Of a stretch of 14,852 nucleotides of DNA, positions 5,661 through 13,747 are shown piece after piece. Location: NCBI GenBank assembly GCA_028867395.1, contig JAGWGO010000011.1, positions 1-14,852 of the forward strand. Reading direction: 5' to 3'. Position 1 is the first letter of the stretch. Each line of letters starts with the position of its first letter. This DNA comes from Nitrososphaerota archaeon (lineage in GTDB: Archaea > Thermoproteota > Nitrososphaeria > Nitrososphaerales > Nitrosopumilaceae). The notes beneath the pieces were generated by a model. That model had not been told where the DNA came from. It was given only the letters and a program-made list of their open reading frames with translations, and did no database searches. The translations under genes and the position numbers were made by a program.

Positions 5661-6860
5661 TTAGAAACCAGATGCAACAGGATCAACTGGTTTCATTACC
5701 TCCCTCAACAGGATTGTCGCATACGATCCTCGAGAGAGTGTAAAGCTTAGGTATGGTTCTGTAACGGAAAAGTCCTTGCATTGTATGACAGACTGTCGAA
5801 ATCCTCCTTCCCCACTCACCTCTTGCATATCCTTTACAAAGAAATCTTTTGGAGTAATCTGCTCTTCTTGAAGTATCTTTGATATTTGATAGTCAAACCT
5901 GTTTTTCTTTGAGTAGGAATATCCTACAAGTGGTACTGCCAATTTCTGTTCAGGATCGTTTTGATATCTACCAAGATTGTCGTCCTTGTCATAACACACG
6001 TCGTCTTTTTGTGGATGCAGAAGGTCTTCTCCCATCTCATGTGACATGCTTACAGTACGATTAAAGATAAAGGACTGATAAGCCTCGACAAAAAATCTTC
6101 TAAGCGAGAGCGGTATGGCACACAGTGCTCTTGACGCATTGCTGTGGTCTATCATTTCTTTTAGAACGACTCTCTCTATGTCCATCTGGGCAGGTAGGTG
6201 CAAGAGTGCGGCGGAATAATTTTTCTTGTCTCCAAGTTCTTCTCTTATACTATTATTTTCAGGAAGGTCTTGCTCTGAAGTTGCTGAAAGTAATATCTCT
6301 ACTGCCTGGTCAAAGTTTTTCTGGACGATTGTCTTGCCTATCAGGTGTGATACTGCCCTTCTGCTGCCAAATCTTTGGTATCCGTAGAAATTTAGTATCT
6401 TGTCATATTGGTCAAAATCCGAAATCTTTGCAAAATCGGCACCCTCTATCTTTATCTTGAAATGGTTTCCAACCATGTCCTTTTTTGTAAGGGGCTTTTG
6501 TACAAAACCGAATATTCCTAATGTGTACCTGTTTGTCGTTATGTTCTTGCAGCCGTGGGAAACATTCATGTCGCACACGTACTGTTCTGTTGTGGCATTT
6601 GCGTCCTTTAGACCAAGAGCCTTTAGCCTCAAACCGTGATTTTTTAGTATGTCAGAAAGAGCATGATTCGTATCGATTCCAGATTTTTTTAGCTTAAAGA
6701 CCGCATAGTTTCCAGATTGAAATATTTTATCAAGAGTTTTTTTGCGCAAGACTTCGGAGACGAAGAATTGGTCTTGTGCTGTACGTATTCTGCCACCAAT
6801 ACCGTTGGTCTTTGTGCTGTAGACAGAAATTCCGATTATCTTATCTAGTTTTGGGACCAC
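5661..6860 (-). CDS. truD: tRNA pseudouridine(13) synthase TruD
   Basis: TruD converts uridine 13 of certain tRNAs to pseudouridine. The protein has the family's opening (IGGRIRTAQDQFFVSEVL, residues 21-38), the catalytic motif GLKDANATTEQ (83-93) with the nucleophile expected to be D86, the NFYGYQRFG motif (157-165) and the terminal LSRGSYATILLREVMKP segment (375-391). At 399 residues it is of normal archaeal size, with the insertion that forms the TRUD domain between about 165 and 340. The GTG start at 6860 leaves the KLDKIIGISVYST lead that archaeal TruD proteins carry. The gene starts 3 bases after the stop of the Vgb-like gene with no obvious Shine-Dalgarno sequence, so it is probably expressed from the same mRNA. 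No odd residues were seen in the active site. Confidence 0.95.
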   Translation of the reverse strand: MVPKLDKIIGISVYSTKTNGIGGRIRTAQDQFFVSEVLRKKTLDKIFQSGNYAVFKLKKSGIDTNHALSDILKNHGLRLKALGLKDANATTEQYVCDMNVSHGCKNITTNRYTLGIFGFVQKPLTKKDMVGNHFKIKIEGADFAKISDFDQYDKILNFYGYQRFGSRRAVSHLIGKTIVQKNFDQAVEILLSATSEQDLPENNSIREELGDKKNYSAALLHLPAQMDIERVVLKEMIDHSNASRALCAIPLSLRRFFVEAYQSFIFNRTVSMSHEMGEDLLHPQKDDVCYDKDDNLGRYQNDPEQKLAVPLVGYSYSKKNRFDYQISKILQEEQITPKDFFVKDMQEVSGEGGFRQSVIQCKDFSVTEPYLSFTLSRGSYATILLREVMKPVDPVASGF

Positions 6861-6863
6861 TTC

Positions 6864-8411
6864 TTACTGTATAGTCACAGTGACAAATTGAGATATTGTC
6901 GCGTCTTGGTATCTTGCGCTGATTAAGAGTTTGTATGTTCCAGAAAGGGCAAAGTCATCTGCAGACAAGTTGAGAGTAATGGTCTTTTGTTTATCAAGGA
7001 CAACAGACTTGTCAGATGAGGTAACTTTAAGATCCTGAGAGCTTGCTGTTTGCTGCAGCAATATATCAACTGGACCACTTAGCTGTCCATTTGGGCTCAG
7101 TGTTACACTGGCTGTTTGGTTTTGTCCCCTGTGCAGAGTAATGTCTGTGGAAGATACGCTCTCTGATAATGGTAAAGGCACCGATGAGTCAAGTACACCG
7201 ATGTTGTTCTCAACCCACTCTGGGAACCACACCTTGTTGTTTGATATAGTAAATGCAAGGACTTGGGCTACACCACAATCAGTCTCAATCCCACAGTCTG
7301 ACCAGTTGGGGTTCTTTGATGGTACAAGATATTCCACAAGAGTCTCTTTTGCAGGATCAAAGACTGCTAATGTATTTGCAACCTGTTCGTTAAACCAAAG
7401 CCTTCCTTGATTATCAAACTGGTTCCAATAAGGTCTTGTGATTGGCGTCTTTATCAAACCAGATGCGTTGCCGTATGTTGAGACCTGCGGCACGGACGTG
7501 ATATACTTTGTAAACTTCTGAGATTGTGGATCAAAATTAATGAACATGCTGCTTGCCGTGTCAGTTATCCATACTTTGCCATTTGGTTCAATTGAGATTC
7601 CGTTTGGAGCAAGTATTCCAGAGGGAAGTGTATAGTTTGAAAACTTTGAGGTCTGAGGATCATACTTTACAAGCTCTCCACCAAGCTGATATGTCCAGAC
7701 TGTGTACCAGATCTTACCTGTAGAGTCTACCGCAACATCGCTTGTGAAATTATAATTTCCAGGAGAGTTGATGTCAGTTGTCTTTAAGCTAGTGCCTGAT
7801 TGGTCTGAGGTGCTAAAGATGGATATCTTTCTTCCATCAAAGTCATTGACTACTAGATTAGAACCATCAGGTCTGAGCATCTGAGGGAATGCTTCTGATT
7901 GACCGAATGTTTTTGGAAATACAAAACTAGTGTAATTTTTTGATTGTGTATTAAATTTCCAAATTAGGTTGTGCTGTGAGTCACTAAACCAAATATTTCC
8001 GTCGGGCTCATAGTATATTCCCCACATCATTGATTTTTCGCCTTTTTGCCATAATGGATTGTCGAACTCTTGAAATGAATATGTGGTTGGATTAAACTCT
8101 GCCATCTTGCCTGTATTAGTCTCAGTAAACCAAATATTTCCCGACGGATCGGTTGTCATCGATAGAGGCTGGGTACATAGAGTGGGAATCTTGTACTCTG
8201 TGATGTACTTGCTAGACTTTGTGCCGTTCTCACTTTGACAAAAGGTCGTCCACTTGTCAGGTGAATAGTTGTCTTCCGGTGTTCCTGTGGGTGTGCCTTC
8301 TGTATTAGCTTGTGTGTTGGGCCTCAGATAGGGAAGGGCAACGGCCAAAGATGATAACACAAAGACTGCCATAAACGCAATAGCTAAGAGTTTTTTTACG
8401 TTCTTTTTCAC
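6864..8411 (-). CDS. Membrane-anchored or exported Vgb-like six-bladed beta-propeller protein
   Basis: A hydrophobic segment at residues 8-28 after a KKNVKK start acts as a signal anchor or signal peptide. Residues about 75-415 hold six blades of the streptogramin-lyase (Vgb) type, each with a core like D-x-x-G-x-I/V-W-F/I-T-D/E (DPSGNIWFTETNTG, EPDGNIWFSDSQHN, DSTGKIWYTVWTY, EPNGKVWITDTASS, DNQGRLWFNEQVAN, SNNKVWFPEWVEN). Residues about 420-515 form a beta-sandwich-like domain (TLHRGQNQTASVTLSPNG...). From memory, Vgb uses a histidine before the last blade plus nearby glutamates. The glutamate of FPEW is present but the matching histidine is not, so antibiotic lyase activity is unlikely and an extracytoplasmic binding or surface role is more plausible. 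The GTG start at 8411 has a TATA-like element about 27 bases upstream. It is co-directional with truD, 3 bases downstream. Confidence 0.85.
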   Translation of the reverse strand: MKKNVKKLLAIAFMAVFVLSSLAVALPYLRPNTQANTEGTPTGTPEDNYSPDKWTTFCQSENGTKSSKYITEYKIPTLCTQPLSMTTDPSGNIWFTETNTGKMAEFNPTTYSFQEFDNPLWQKGEKSMMWGIYYEPDGNIWFSDSQHNLIWKFNTQSKNYTSFVFPKTFGQSEAFPQMLRPDGSNLVVNDFDGRKISIFSTSDQSGTSLKTTDINSPGNYNFTSDVAVDSTGKIWYTVWTYQLGGELVKYDPQTSKFSNYTLPSGILAPNGISIEPNGKVWITDTASSMFINFDPQSQKFTKYITSVPQVSTYGNASGLIKTPITRPYWNQFDNQGRLWFNEQVANTLAVFDPAKETLVEYLVPSKNPNWSDCGIETDCGVAQVLAFTISNNKVWFPEWVENNIGVLDSSVPLPLSESVSSTDITLHRGQNQTASVTLSPNGQLSGPVDILLQQTASSQDLKVTSSDKSVVLDKQKTITLNLSADDFALSGTYKLLISARYQDATISQFVTVTIQ

Positions 8412-8433
8412 AAAAAAAGGACAGTTTTTACCT

Positions 8434-8443
8434 TGTTATATCT
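8434..8443 (-). promoter_or_regulatory. TATA-like element for the Vgb-like gene
   Basis: The minus strand reads AAGATATAAC, about 27 bases from the GTG at 8411, inside the 45-base gap after the DUF167 gene. Confidence 0.45.
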
Positions 8444-8456
8444 TATGCTGGTCTTT

Positions 8457-8669
8457 CTAACGTGTAACCTGAACTACTTTGATCCGCGACTTTTGACCTG
8501 AAACCAGTCTTACGTTAGATCGGGATACGTGAAAATACTTGGCAATTTTTTTAATGATCTCTTCGTTGGCCTCTCCTTTTTGGGGCTTGGACATTATGCC
8601 TATCTCTATATGATTGTCTTTTACCTCAATAAAGTCTCTATGAAAATGGACTGAGACATTGTAGAGCAA
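8457..8669 (-). CDS. DUF167/YggU (UPF0235) family protein
   Basis: The 70 residues match the compact DUF167 fold. The signature is KPQKGEANEEIIKKIAKYFHVSRSNVRLVSGQKSRIKVVQV at residues 28-68, equivalent to the family's PP(V/A)xGxANxxLixxLAxxLxvxxxxVxIvxGxxSRxKxxxI pattern. The family is widespread and of unproven biochemical role; proximity to RNA-related genes is common but no partner is established. The start is a TTG at 8669; no in-frame ATG precedes the conserved core except one inside it (residue 26). An AT-rich element at 8694-8702 lies about 28 bases upstream and could serve both this gene and the divergent gene at 8722. The Vgb-like gene follows after 45 bases with its own candidate promoter. 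Confidence 0.85.
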   Translation of the reverse strand: MLYNVSVHFHRDFIEVKDNHIEIGIMSKPQKGEANEEIIKKIAKYFHVSRSNVRLVSGQKSRIKVVQVTR

Positions 8670-8693
8670 CTACTATCATGAATTTTGCAAGGC

Positions 8694-8703
8694 AAATATT
8701 AAA
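8694..8703. promoter_or_regulatory. Possible shared bidirectional TATA element
   Basis: AAATATTAAA lies in the 52-base gap between divergent genes, about 25 bases before the plus-strand ATG at 8722 and about 28 bases before the minus-strand TTG at 8669. Its core AATATT is self-complementary, so TBP could bind in either direction. Confidence 0.4.
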
Positions 8704-8721
8704 CATGAATGTAAATAGCTC

Positions 8722-8949
8722 ATGTCAAGCGAGGACCTAGAGCGCCTAAGACTCTTGGATGTTGTCATGAACAGAGGAATCCACGCGCTCTCAAGAGATG
8801 AACTCGAACGTCTACATTCTCTCTTGGAGCAAAAAGACTATAGTAATGATACAAAAGCACAAAAATCAAAGGCAAAACTTCTCAAGAAAATTTCTATTGC
8901 AATTTATGATTATGATGTAAAATATGGCAATTCATTTAAAACAAGCTAG
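8722..8949 (+). CDS. Small helical protein, unrecognised
   Basis: The 75 residues are almost all predicted helix: SSEDLERLRLLDVVMNRGIHALSRDELERLHSLLEQ, then a basic lysine-rich stretch (NDTKAQKSKAKLLKKISIAIYDYDVKYG). The Leu and charged spacing in the first half could form a helical hairpin with protein-binding capacity. There is no membrane helix, cysteine or metal motif. I do not recognise the family. The ATG at 8722 stands about 25 bases after the shared AT-rich element, so the transcript is probably leaderless. The DedA-like gene follows after 15 bases on the same strand, so the two are likely co-transcribed. Confidence 0.7.
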   Translation: MSSEDLERLRLLDVVMNRGIHALSRDELERLHSLLEQKDYSNDTKAQKSKAKLLKKISIAIYDYDVKYGNSFKTS

Positions 8950-8964
8950 GGGCAAGGTCAGGCG

Positions 8965-9459
8965 ATGCTGGGCGACATAATACATGAAATATTTCATGAT
9001 GCCCTCTTCATAAAATACGGTCTTGTGGGATTATTTTTCAATGGGATGTTCTCATCGTTTATTCCAATTCCAACCGAAGTTACTACTACCACTTTACTTT
9101 TGGGCGGTGCAAAGCCATTCTATGTGTTTTTTGCGTTGACCACTGGTTCAATAATTGGTGGATACATTGCATACTATCTTGGATACAATGGAAGATTGAT
9201 TGGTAAATTTCGAAAATCCACACCCAAATACGAACAGAAAAGTGTAAACATCATGTCAAAGTATGGTTGGGGCACAATAATTTTCTTTTCCCCGTGGATC
9301 CCAATAATAGGAGACATTGTATCAATCATAGCTGGCACCAAGAAATACAACATTGTAAAATATTCAATTGCAATGATAGCAGGAAAGGCAGTAAAAGCAA
9401 TTGCAATAGTATTCTTTAGTGTTCATTTCTTGCACTGGTTCTTTAGCGTTTTCCGTTAG
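8965..9459 (+). CDS. DedA/VTT-type membrane protein
   Basis: This 164-residue integral membrane protein has the marks of the DedA/SNARE-associated (VTT) group: an early re-entrant, glycine/proline-rich segment (FFNGMFSSFIPIPTEVTTTTLLLGG, residues about 24-48), a GSIIGGYIAYYLGYNGR helix (about 61-77), a basic loop, then the second re-entrant segment with FFSPWIPIIGDIVSIIAGTKKYN (about 111-133) and a final helix. Family members include flippases for undecaprenyl phosphate or phosphatidylethanolamine-type lipids and putative transporters. In an archaeon the lipid carrier would have to be a dolichol-like or ether lipid, which is inference. It is short compared with E. coli DedA proteins, closer to the YqaA subgroup. 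It follows the small helical protein by 15 bases. Confidence 0.82.
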   Translation: MLGDIIHEIFHDALFIKYGLVGLFFNGMFSSFIPIPTEVTTTTLLLGGAKPFYVFFALTTGSIIGGYIAYYLGYNGRLIGKFRKSTPKYEQKSVNIMSKYGWGTIIFFSPWIPIIGDIVSIIAGTKKYNIVKYSIAMIAGKAVKAIAIVFFSVHFLHWFFSVFR

Positions 9460-9465
9460 ATCAAA

Positions 9466-9474
9466 GATATATTA
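9466..9474 (+). promoter_or_regulatory. TATA-like element for the M1 aminopeptidase
   Basis: GATATATTA is centred about 28 bases before the GTG at 9498, only 6 bases after the DedA-like stop codon. Confidence 0.5.
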
Positions 9475-9497
9475 CTCGTCTCTTAGAACAAAATTCT

Positions 9498-11984
9498 GTG
9501 AAGACAGTAGCACCAATCAACTATGATCTAGAGTTTGAGACAGACTTTGGCAATTTTATGTTTCGCGGAAAAGAGAAAATCCAGATAAAGATATCACGCC
9601 CCACAAGGCAAATCATACTAAACGCAGCAGAACTGCAAATAAAAGATTGTACAGTAATCTCAAACCAGAAAAGACTCAAGGCCAAAGTACGACTTGACGC
9701 GAAAAATGAAGAACTGATTCTTAACCTTCCAGGAAGGATATCTGGCAGTGCAGTACTTGTAATCGATTTTGTAGGTACATTAAATGACCAATTAATTGGT
9801 TTTTACAGGAGCAAATACGAATACCAAGGGAAGGAAAGGCATCTGGCAACAACACAGTTTGAGGCAGCCGATGCAAGACGTGCATTTCCATGCTGGGACG
9901 AGCCTGAGGCCAAGGCAACATTTGACGTCTCACTTCTAGTGGACAATAATCTCACAGCCATATCAAACATGCCAGTTGTATCAAAGAAAAGGCTTGGCAA
10001 GAAGACGCTTTACAGGTTTGATAAAACGCCAATCATGTCTACATATCTTTTGTATTTGGGAGTAGGCGAGTTTGAGTTTCTGCAGGGCAAGCTAGGAAAG
10101 ACTCTGGTTAGAATTGTTACAACTAGAGGAAAGAAATCTCAAGGCAAGATGGCACTTTTGTTTACAAAACAATTCTTAGCATACTTTCAAAATTATTTCA
10201 AGATTCCATATCCGTTGCCAAAACTTGACATGATTGCGATTCCAGACTTTGCATCTGGTGCAATGGAGAACTGGGGAGCAATTACATTTCGAGAGACTGT
10301 ATTATTGTATGATCCAAAGACATCTTCCACTGATACCATGCAGCATATAGCTGAAGTTATCGCACATGAACTTGCTCACCAATGGTTTGGAAATCTTGTC
10401 ACTATGAAATGGTGGAATGACCTATGGCTCAATGAAAGCTTTGCAACATTTATGGCGACAAAAGCAGTGGACAAAATTTATCCAGGATGGGACTTTTGGG
10501 ACCAATTCTTGATATCTGAGATGACAGGAGGTCTAAGCCTTGACTCTTTGAAATCTTCTCACCCGATTGATGTTACAGTGAAAAGCCCTGCAGACGTTCG
10601 ACAGATTTTCGATGAGATAAGCTACAACAAGGGAGGGAGCGTTCTTATGATGCTTGAAAGTTTTATCGGCCAGGAAAACTTTCGAAGAGGCCTTCATAAC
10701 TATTTGAAAAAACATGAATATTCTAATGCTACAACGGAGGATCTCTGGAACTCACTTGGCTCAACTTCAAGAAAGCCTGTAAGACAGATGATGAACACTT
10801 GGGTAAGACAGATAGGTTATCCAATAATTGAAGCAACTTTATACGATTCAAAAATAAAACTATCACAAAAGCGGTTCTTGCTTGAGGCAAGTGCCAAGCC
10901 ACAACGGGGAAGCTGGATGATTCCAATCTCAGTTAGGGTGGAAGATAAAGTGATAACAAAGATGATGAAAAACTCTACTACAATCCCATATCATGGCAAT
11001 TGGTTCAAGGTAAATGATGGGCAAAAGGGATTCTATAGGGTAAGATACGATGAAGACTCACTTGGAAAGCTAGGAAAACTGGTAGAGGAAAAGAGGATAT
11101 CAAACCTTGACCGATGGAGCATACATCATGATTTGACAGCACTAGTGCTCTCAAACCAGTATCCACTCAAGTACTACCTAGACTTTGTAAGGCATTACGA
11201 AGAGGAAGATGACTATGTAGTCCTATCTGATATTGTTGGATTCTTAAATTTCTTGTATGTCGCATTGTCAGGTGAGAAATTCTGGGAAGAGATAAAGGAA
11301 TTCAATCGGTGTTTTATGAGCATAGTATTCCAAAGGATAGGCTGGAATCCTGTAAAAGGTGAGAAGGCAACACAAGCGCTGTTGCGAAGTTCGTTGATAA
11401 ACTCACTTGGAAAACTTGATGACAAGGATGTTTCAACAGAGTCCCAGGAAAGATTTTCAAATCTGCTCCGAACCAAATCTCTCAATCCAGATTTGAGAAG
11501 TGTGGTATACTCTAACGTCGCATGGAATGGAAACTTGAAAACCTACCAATTGTTGGTAAGCATGTACCACAAGGCACCAACGCAGGAAGAAAAAATAAGA
11601 TTTCTTGGCTCGCTTTCAAACTTTAAAGAAAAACAATTGCTTGAAAAAACATTGGCATTCGCTCTGTCAAAAAATGTTAGAACACAGAGTTTGTTTGTAC
11701 CAATTGCAAGAATGGTAGCAAATCCATACGGTAAAGACTTGGTATGGCCATGGATACGAAAGAACTGGAAGGGACTAGTCAAGAGATTTGGAGTGGGCAA
11801 TCCTCTGCTAAATAGAATAATTGGAAGCGTATCTGTTTCTTCTAACTTGCAAAAAGAAAAAGAGATTCGAAGCTTCTTCGCAAAACACCACGTCCCAGGA
11901 ACTGAGATGAAACTTGCACAAAGCCTTGAAAGAATAAGGATCCACGCCAAGTTTCTTGAAAGCGTAAGAAAAGAGTACGGATAA
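9498..11984 (+). CDS. M1-family zinc aminopeptidase
   Basis: This is a gluzincin aminopeptidase that removes N-terminal residues from peptides. The markers are all present: substrate motif GAMEN (residues 254-258), zinc motif HELAH (H290, E291, H294) with the third ligand E313 in NESFATF, and the transition-state tyrosine Y376 in SYNKGGSVLMML. Domains in order are a beta-saddle at about 1-190, the thermolysin-like catalytic domain at about 190-440, a small beta-sandwich at about 440-520 and an ERAP1-C-like alpha-helical superhelix at about 520-828, opening with WFKVNDGQKGFYRVRYDE. At 828 residues it is full length and comparable to tricorn-interacting factors F2/F3, which finish peptides made by the proteasome or tricorn. 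No signal peptide, so it is cytosolic. The GTG start fits the TATA-like element. It stands alone as a transcription unit. Confidence 0.96.
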   Translation: MKTVAPINYDLEFETDFGNFMFRGKEKIQIKISRPTRQIILNAAELQIKDCTVISNQKRLKAKVRLDAKNEELILNLPGRISGSAVLVIDFVGTLNDQLIGFYRSKYEYQGKERHLATTQFEAADARRAFPCWDEPEAKATFDVSLLVDNNLTAISNMPVVSKKRLGKKTLYRFDKTPIMSTYLLYLGVGEFEFLQGKLGKTLVRIVTTRGKKSQGKMALLFTKQFLAYFQNYFKIPYPLPKLDMIAIPDFASGAMENWGAITFRETVLLYDPKTSSTDTMQHIAEVIAHELAHQWFGNLVTMKWWNDLWLNESFATFMATKAVDKIYPGWDFWDQFLISEMTGGLSLDSLKSSHPIDVTVKSPADVRQIFDEISYNKGGSVLMMLESFIGQENFRRGLHNYLKKHEYSNATTEDLWNSLGSTSRKPVRQMMNTWVRQIGYPIIEATLYDSKIKLSQKRFLLEASAKPQRGSWMIPISVRVEDKVITKMMKNSTTIPYHGNWFKVNDGQKGFYRVRYDEDSLGKLGKLVEEKRISNLDRWSIHHDLTALVLSNQYPLKYYLDFVRHYEEEDDYVVLSDIVGFLNFLYVALSGEKFWEEIKEFNRCFMSIVFQRIGWNPVKGEKATQALLRSSLINSLGKLDDKDVSTESQERFSNLLRTKSLNPDLRSVVYSNVAWNGNLKTYQLLVSMYHKAPTQEEKIRFLGSLSNFKEKQLLEKTLAFALSKNVRTQSLFVPIARMVANPYGKDLVWPWIRKNWKGLVKRFGVGNPLLNRIIGSVSVSSNLQKEKEIRSFFAKHHVPGTEMKLAQSLERIRIHAKFLESVRKEYG

Positions 11985-12008
11985 TAGTTTTTGAAAAAAA
12001 TTCTCAAT

Positions 12009-12018
12009 GTTTAATAAT
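12009..12018 (+). promoter_or_regulatory. TATA-like element for the 69-aa membrane peptide
   Basis: GTTTAATAAT is centred about 26 bases before the ATG at 12040, favouring that start over the ATG at 12007, which would lie before the TATA-like element. Confidence 0.5.
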
Positions 12019-12039
12019 GTCATAAAATCAGCAACGCTA

Positions 12040-12249
12040 ATGAAAAATCCATCTCCTAAAAAACTAAAGACAATTACAATAATGTTTCTTGTTGCAGGAG
12101 CTTGGGGTCTTTCAATGGGGCTTTTTTATTTCACAAATCCAAGCTTTCCTCTTACTGCATTAGGAGTAGTAAATCTAGTACTTGGAATCTTCTTGGGATT
12201 TAGGCAATTAAGAAAAGACAATAGTGCTAATATCCGGAAAAAAGATTAG
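12040..12249 (+). CDS. Small two-helix membrane protein
   Basis: From the ATG at 12040 this is a 69-residue protein with a basic front (MKNPSPKKLKT), a helix at about residues 12-31 (ITIMFLVAGAWGLSMGLFYF), a short loop with TNPSFP, a second helix at about 38-54 (TALGVVNLVLGIFLGF) and a strongly charged tail (RQLRKDNSANIRKKD). The frame extends to an ATG at 12007, but the TATA-like element sits between the two, so the shorter form is preferred. No family recognised. Both termini are basic, which with two helices predicts both ends on the cytoplasmic side. It lies between the aminopeptidase and the antiporter but each has its own candidate promoter. Confidence 0.65.
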   Translation: MKNPSPKKLKTITIMFLVAGAWGLSMGLFYFTNPSFPLTALGVVNLVLGIFLGFRQLRKDNSANIRKKD

Positions 12250-12280
12250 TAAAATTACAACAAACGACCATTTGGAACTG

Positions 12281-12290
12281 TTTTTATAAT
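12281..12290 (+). promoter_or_regulatory. TATA-like element for the CPA1 antiporter
   Basis: TTTTTATAAT is centred 26 bases before the ATG at 12312, one of the cleanest promoter-to-start spacings in the window. Confidence 0.6.
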
Positions 12291-12311
12291 TTGGTACCAT
12301 GACAGTTAGGG

Positions 12312-13586
12312 ATGGTTGATATCAACATAAGCTCATTGCTTAGGACAGAATGGATTATTCCGATATTTCTTGGCATGATCTTCCTTGCCTCGTTAGTTGC
12401 CAATAAAACGAGAGTACCATACACGATGGTTCTAGTTGGAATAGGCATCATAGTGTCAGTTGCACATGTTTCAGGCATTGGCTTTATCGATAGAACCAGG
12501 TTTCAAGTAGACCCTAAATTGATTCTGTACTTTGTCGTACCTCCTCTTATCTTTGAGGCCATGATGAAGATAGACCGAGAACAATTCAAAACAATTAGGA
12601 TCTCATCGTTATTGCTTTCTACCCTGGGCGTGGTACTTGCTACTTTGGTAGGCGGATTCTTGCTTTCATACGTAGCTGGTCTGCCAACTATAGTCGCATT
12701 TGCATTTGCGGCGTTAATTGCGCCAACGGATGCTGCCATAGTGATTGAGGTATTCAAAAAGATCAAGGCTCCAAGCGCACTAACTGCGCTCATGCAATCA
12801 GAAGCTAGCTTCAATGACGCAACTGGTCTTGTTATATTCTCATCTATTATAGCAATAGCTCTAGCACAAGGCTCCGCACTTGAAACCACTAATTTCAGCC
12901 AAATTAATGTGGACATATTGGGGCAACTCGAACACTTTGCAATTGTGTTCTTTGGAGGAATAGCTATTGGGCTTGGCTTTGCAATTGCTGCAAGATACCT
13001 AATGAAACTTATGAACGAACCTCTGCCAGAGACTGCACTATCAGTTGCTGTCCTGTTTGGTTCCGTAGTTGTTGCAAACGCGCTGCAGCTCTCAGGTCTT
13101 GTGGCAGCTGCAGCATCTGGATTGTACTTTGGAAATCTGGTCATGAAAGGAAAGGGCATCATGAGCGAAAAGGCTCAAGTGTACAGCTCTCATTTTTGGG
13201 ACATGATTGCATTTTTTGCAAACTCGGTGGCTTTCCTTTATCTGGGTTTGAGCATGGACATACAAGACATGGGAAAGAACTTGCCATTGATTGCCATGGC
13301 ATTTGGAGCAGTCTTGGCAGCACGTGCCGCTTCTACATATCCAATTCTTGCTGCAACCCATAGATTTACCCATGAGAAATGGCCTAGCGCATGGAGACAT
13401 GTAGTGATGATAGGGGGAATGAGAGGGGCGCTCTCGGTTGCACTCGTTGCTACACTTCCAGAAAGCAACTTCAAAGATATACTGGAACCAATCACATTCG
13501 GAGTTGTTCTATCCTCTTTGATAGTGCAATATCCTGTTTTGTCAAGATACATGAAGAAGGCATTTCCTGAAGCTACCGCTACCTAA
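12312..13586 (+). CDS. CPA1-type Na+(K+)/H+ antiporter (NhaP-like)
   Basis: This 424-residue protein has about 12-13 membrane helices and the marks of the CPA1 monovalent cation/proton antiporters: VVPPLIFEAMM in helix 3 (residues 75-85), LIAPTDAA (135-142), the ion-binding pair ESA/S-FND with E164, N168 and D169 (SEASFNDATGLV), and the GGMRGALSVALV helix with R371. The N-D pair, not D-D, points to the electroneutral exchange type. It would export Na+ or K+ for protons and serve in pH and salt balance. It ends right after the membrane domain (KKAFPEATAT), so the large cytoplasmic or RCK/TrkA regulatory tail found in some relatives is absent. It is transcribed alone, from a clear TATA-like element. 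A 19-bp palindrome lies 43 bases after the stop. Confidence 0.93.
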   Translation: MVDINISSLLRTEWIIPIFLGMIFLASLVANKTRVPYTMVLVGIGIIVSVAHVSGIGFIDRTRFQVDPKLILYFVVPPLIFEAMMKIDREQFKTIRISSLLLSTLGVVLATLVGGFLLSYVAGLPTIVAFAFAALIAPTDAAIVIEVFKKIKAPSALTALMQSEASFNDATGLVIFSSIIAIALAQGSALETTNFSQINVDILGQLEHFAIVFFGGIAIGLGFAIAARYLMKLMNEPLPETALSVAVLFGSVVVANALQLSGLVAAAASGLYFGNLVMKGKGIMSEKAQVYSSHFWDMIAFFANSVAFLYLGLSMDIQDMGKNLPLIAMAFGAVLAARAASTYPILAATHRFTHEKWPSAWRHVVMIGGMRGALSVALVATLPESNFKDILEPITFGVVLSSLIVQYPVLSRYMKKAFPEATAT

Positions 13587-13629
13587 ATCTTAGTACTAAT
13601 TTGTGAGATGCCAAAAAGTTATCTCTCTC

Positions 13630-13648
13630 TCAAGTAAAATTTACTTGA
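13630..13648. repeat. Perfect inverted repeat, 9-bp arms around one base
   Basis: TCAAGTAAAATTTACTTGA reads as TCAAGTAAA, a central A, and TTTACTTGA. It lies 43 bases after the antiporter stop. With almost no loop it suits a dimeric protein binding to DNA better than an RNA hairpin, although a stem of 8 with a 3-base loop is possible as an mRNA 3' end. Confidence 0.7.
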
Positions 13649-13747
13649 AAAAATTTGAAGAAGAATTTTCAGTAATAATGTTAGCATAAGCCAATATACT
13701 TCTTGGGGAAATTGTACTGGGTTGTTAAGACACAATTGTTCCATATC

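Noticed and set aside
6864..8411. Virginiamycin B lyase (antibiotic resistance gene)
   Set aside because: Blade motifs are general to this propeller type; the histidine expected in the active site is not seen, and the protein is targeted to the membrane or outside.
11543..12007. 154-residue minus-strand frame opposite the aminopeptidase C-terminus
   Set aside because: It is antisense to a full-length, well-supported gene and has no recognisable domain; other minus-strand frames over 9721-11485 were rejected for the same reason.
12007..12039. ATG start extending the second two-helix peptide by 11 residues
   Set aside because: The TATA-like GTTTAATAAT falls within the extension, at leaderless distance from the ATG at 12040.
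12503..13162. 219-residue minus-strand frame opposite the antiporter
   Set aside because: It mirrors the conserved membrane codons of the CPA1 gene; its Ala/Ser/Thr-rich content is the complement of hydrophobic codons.
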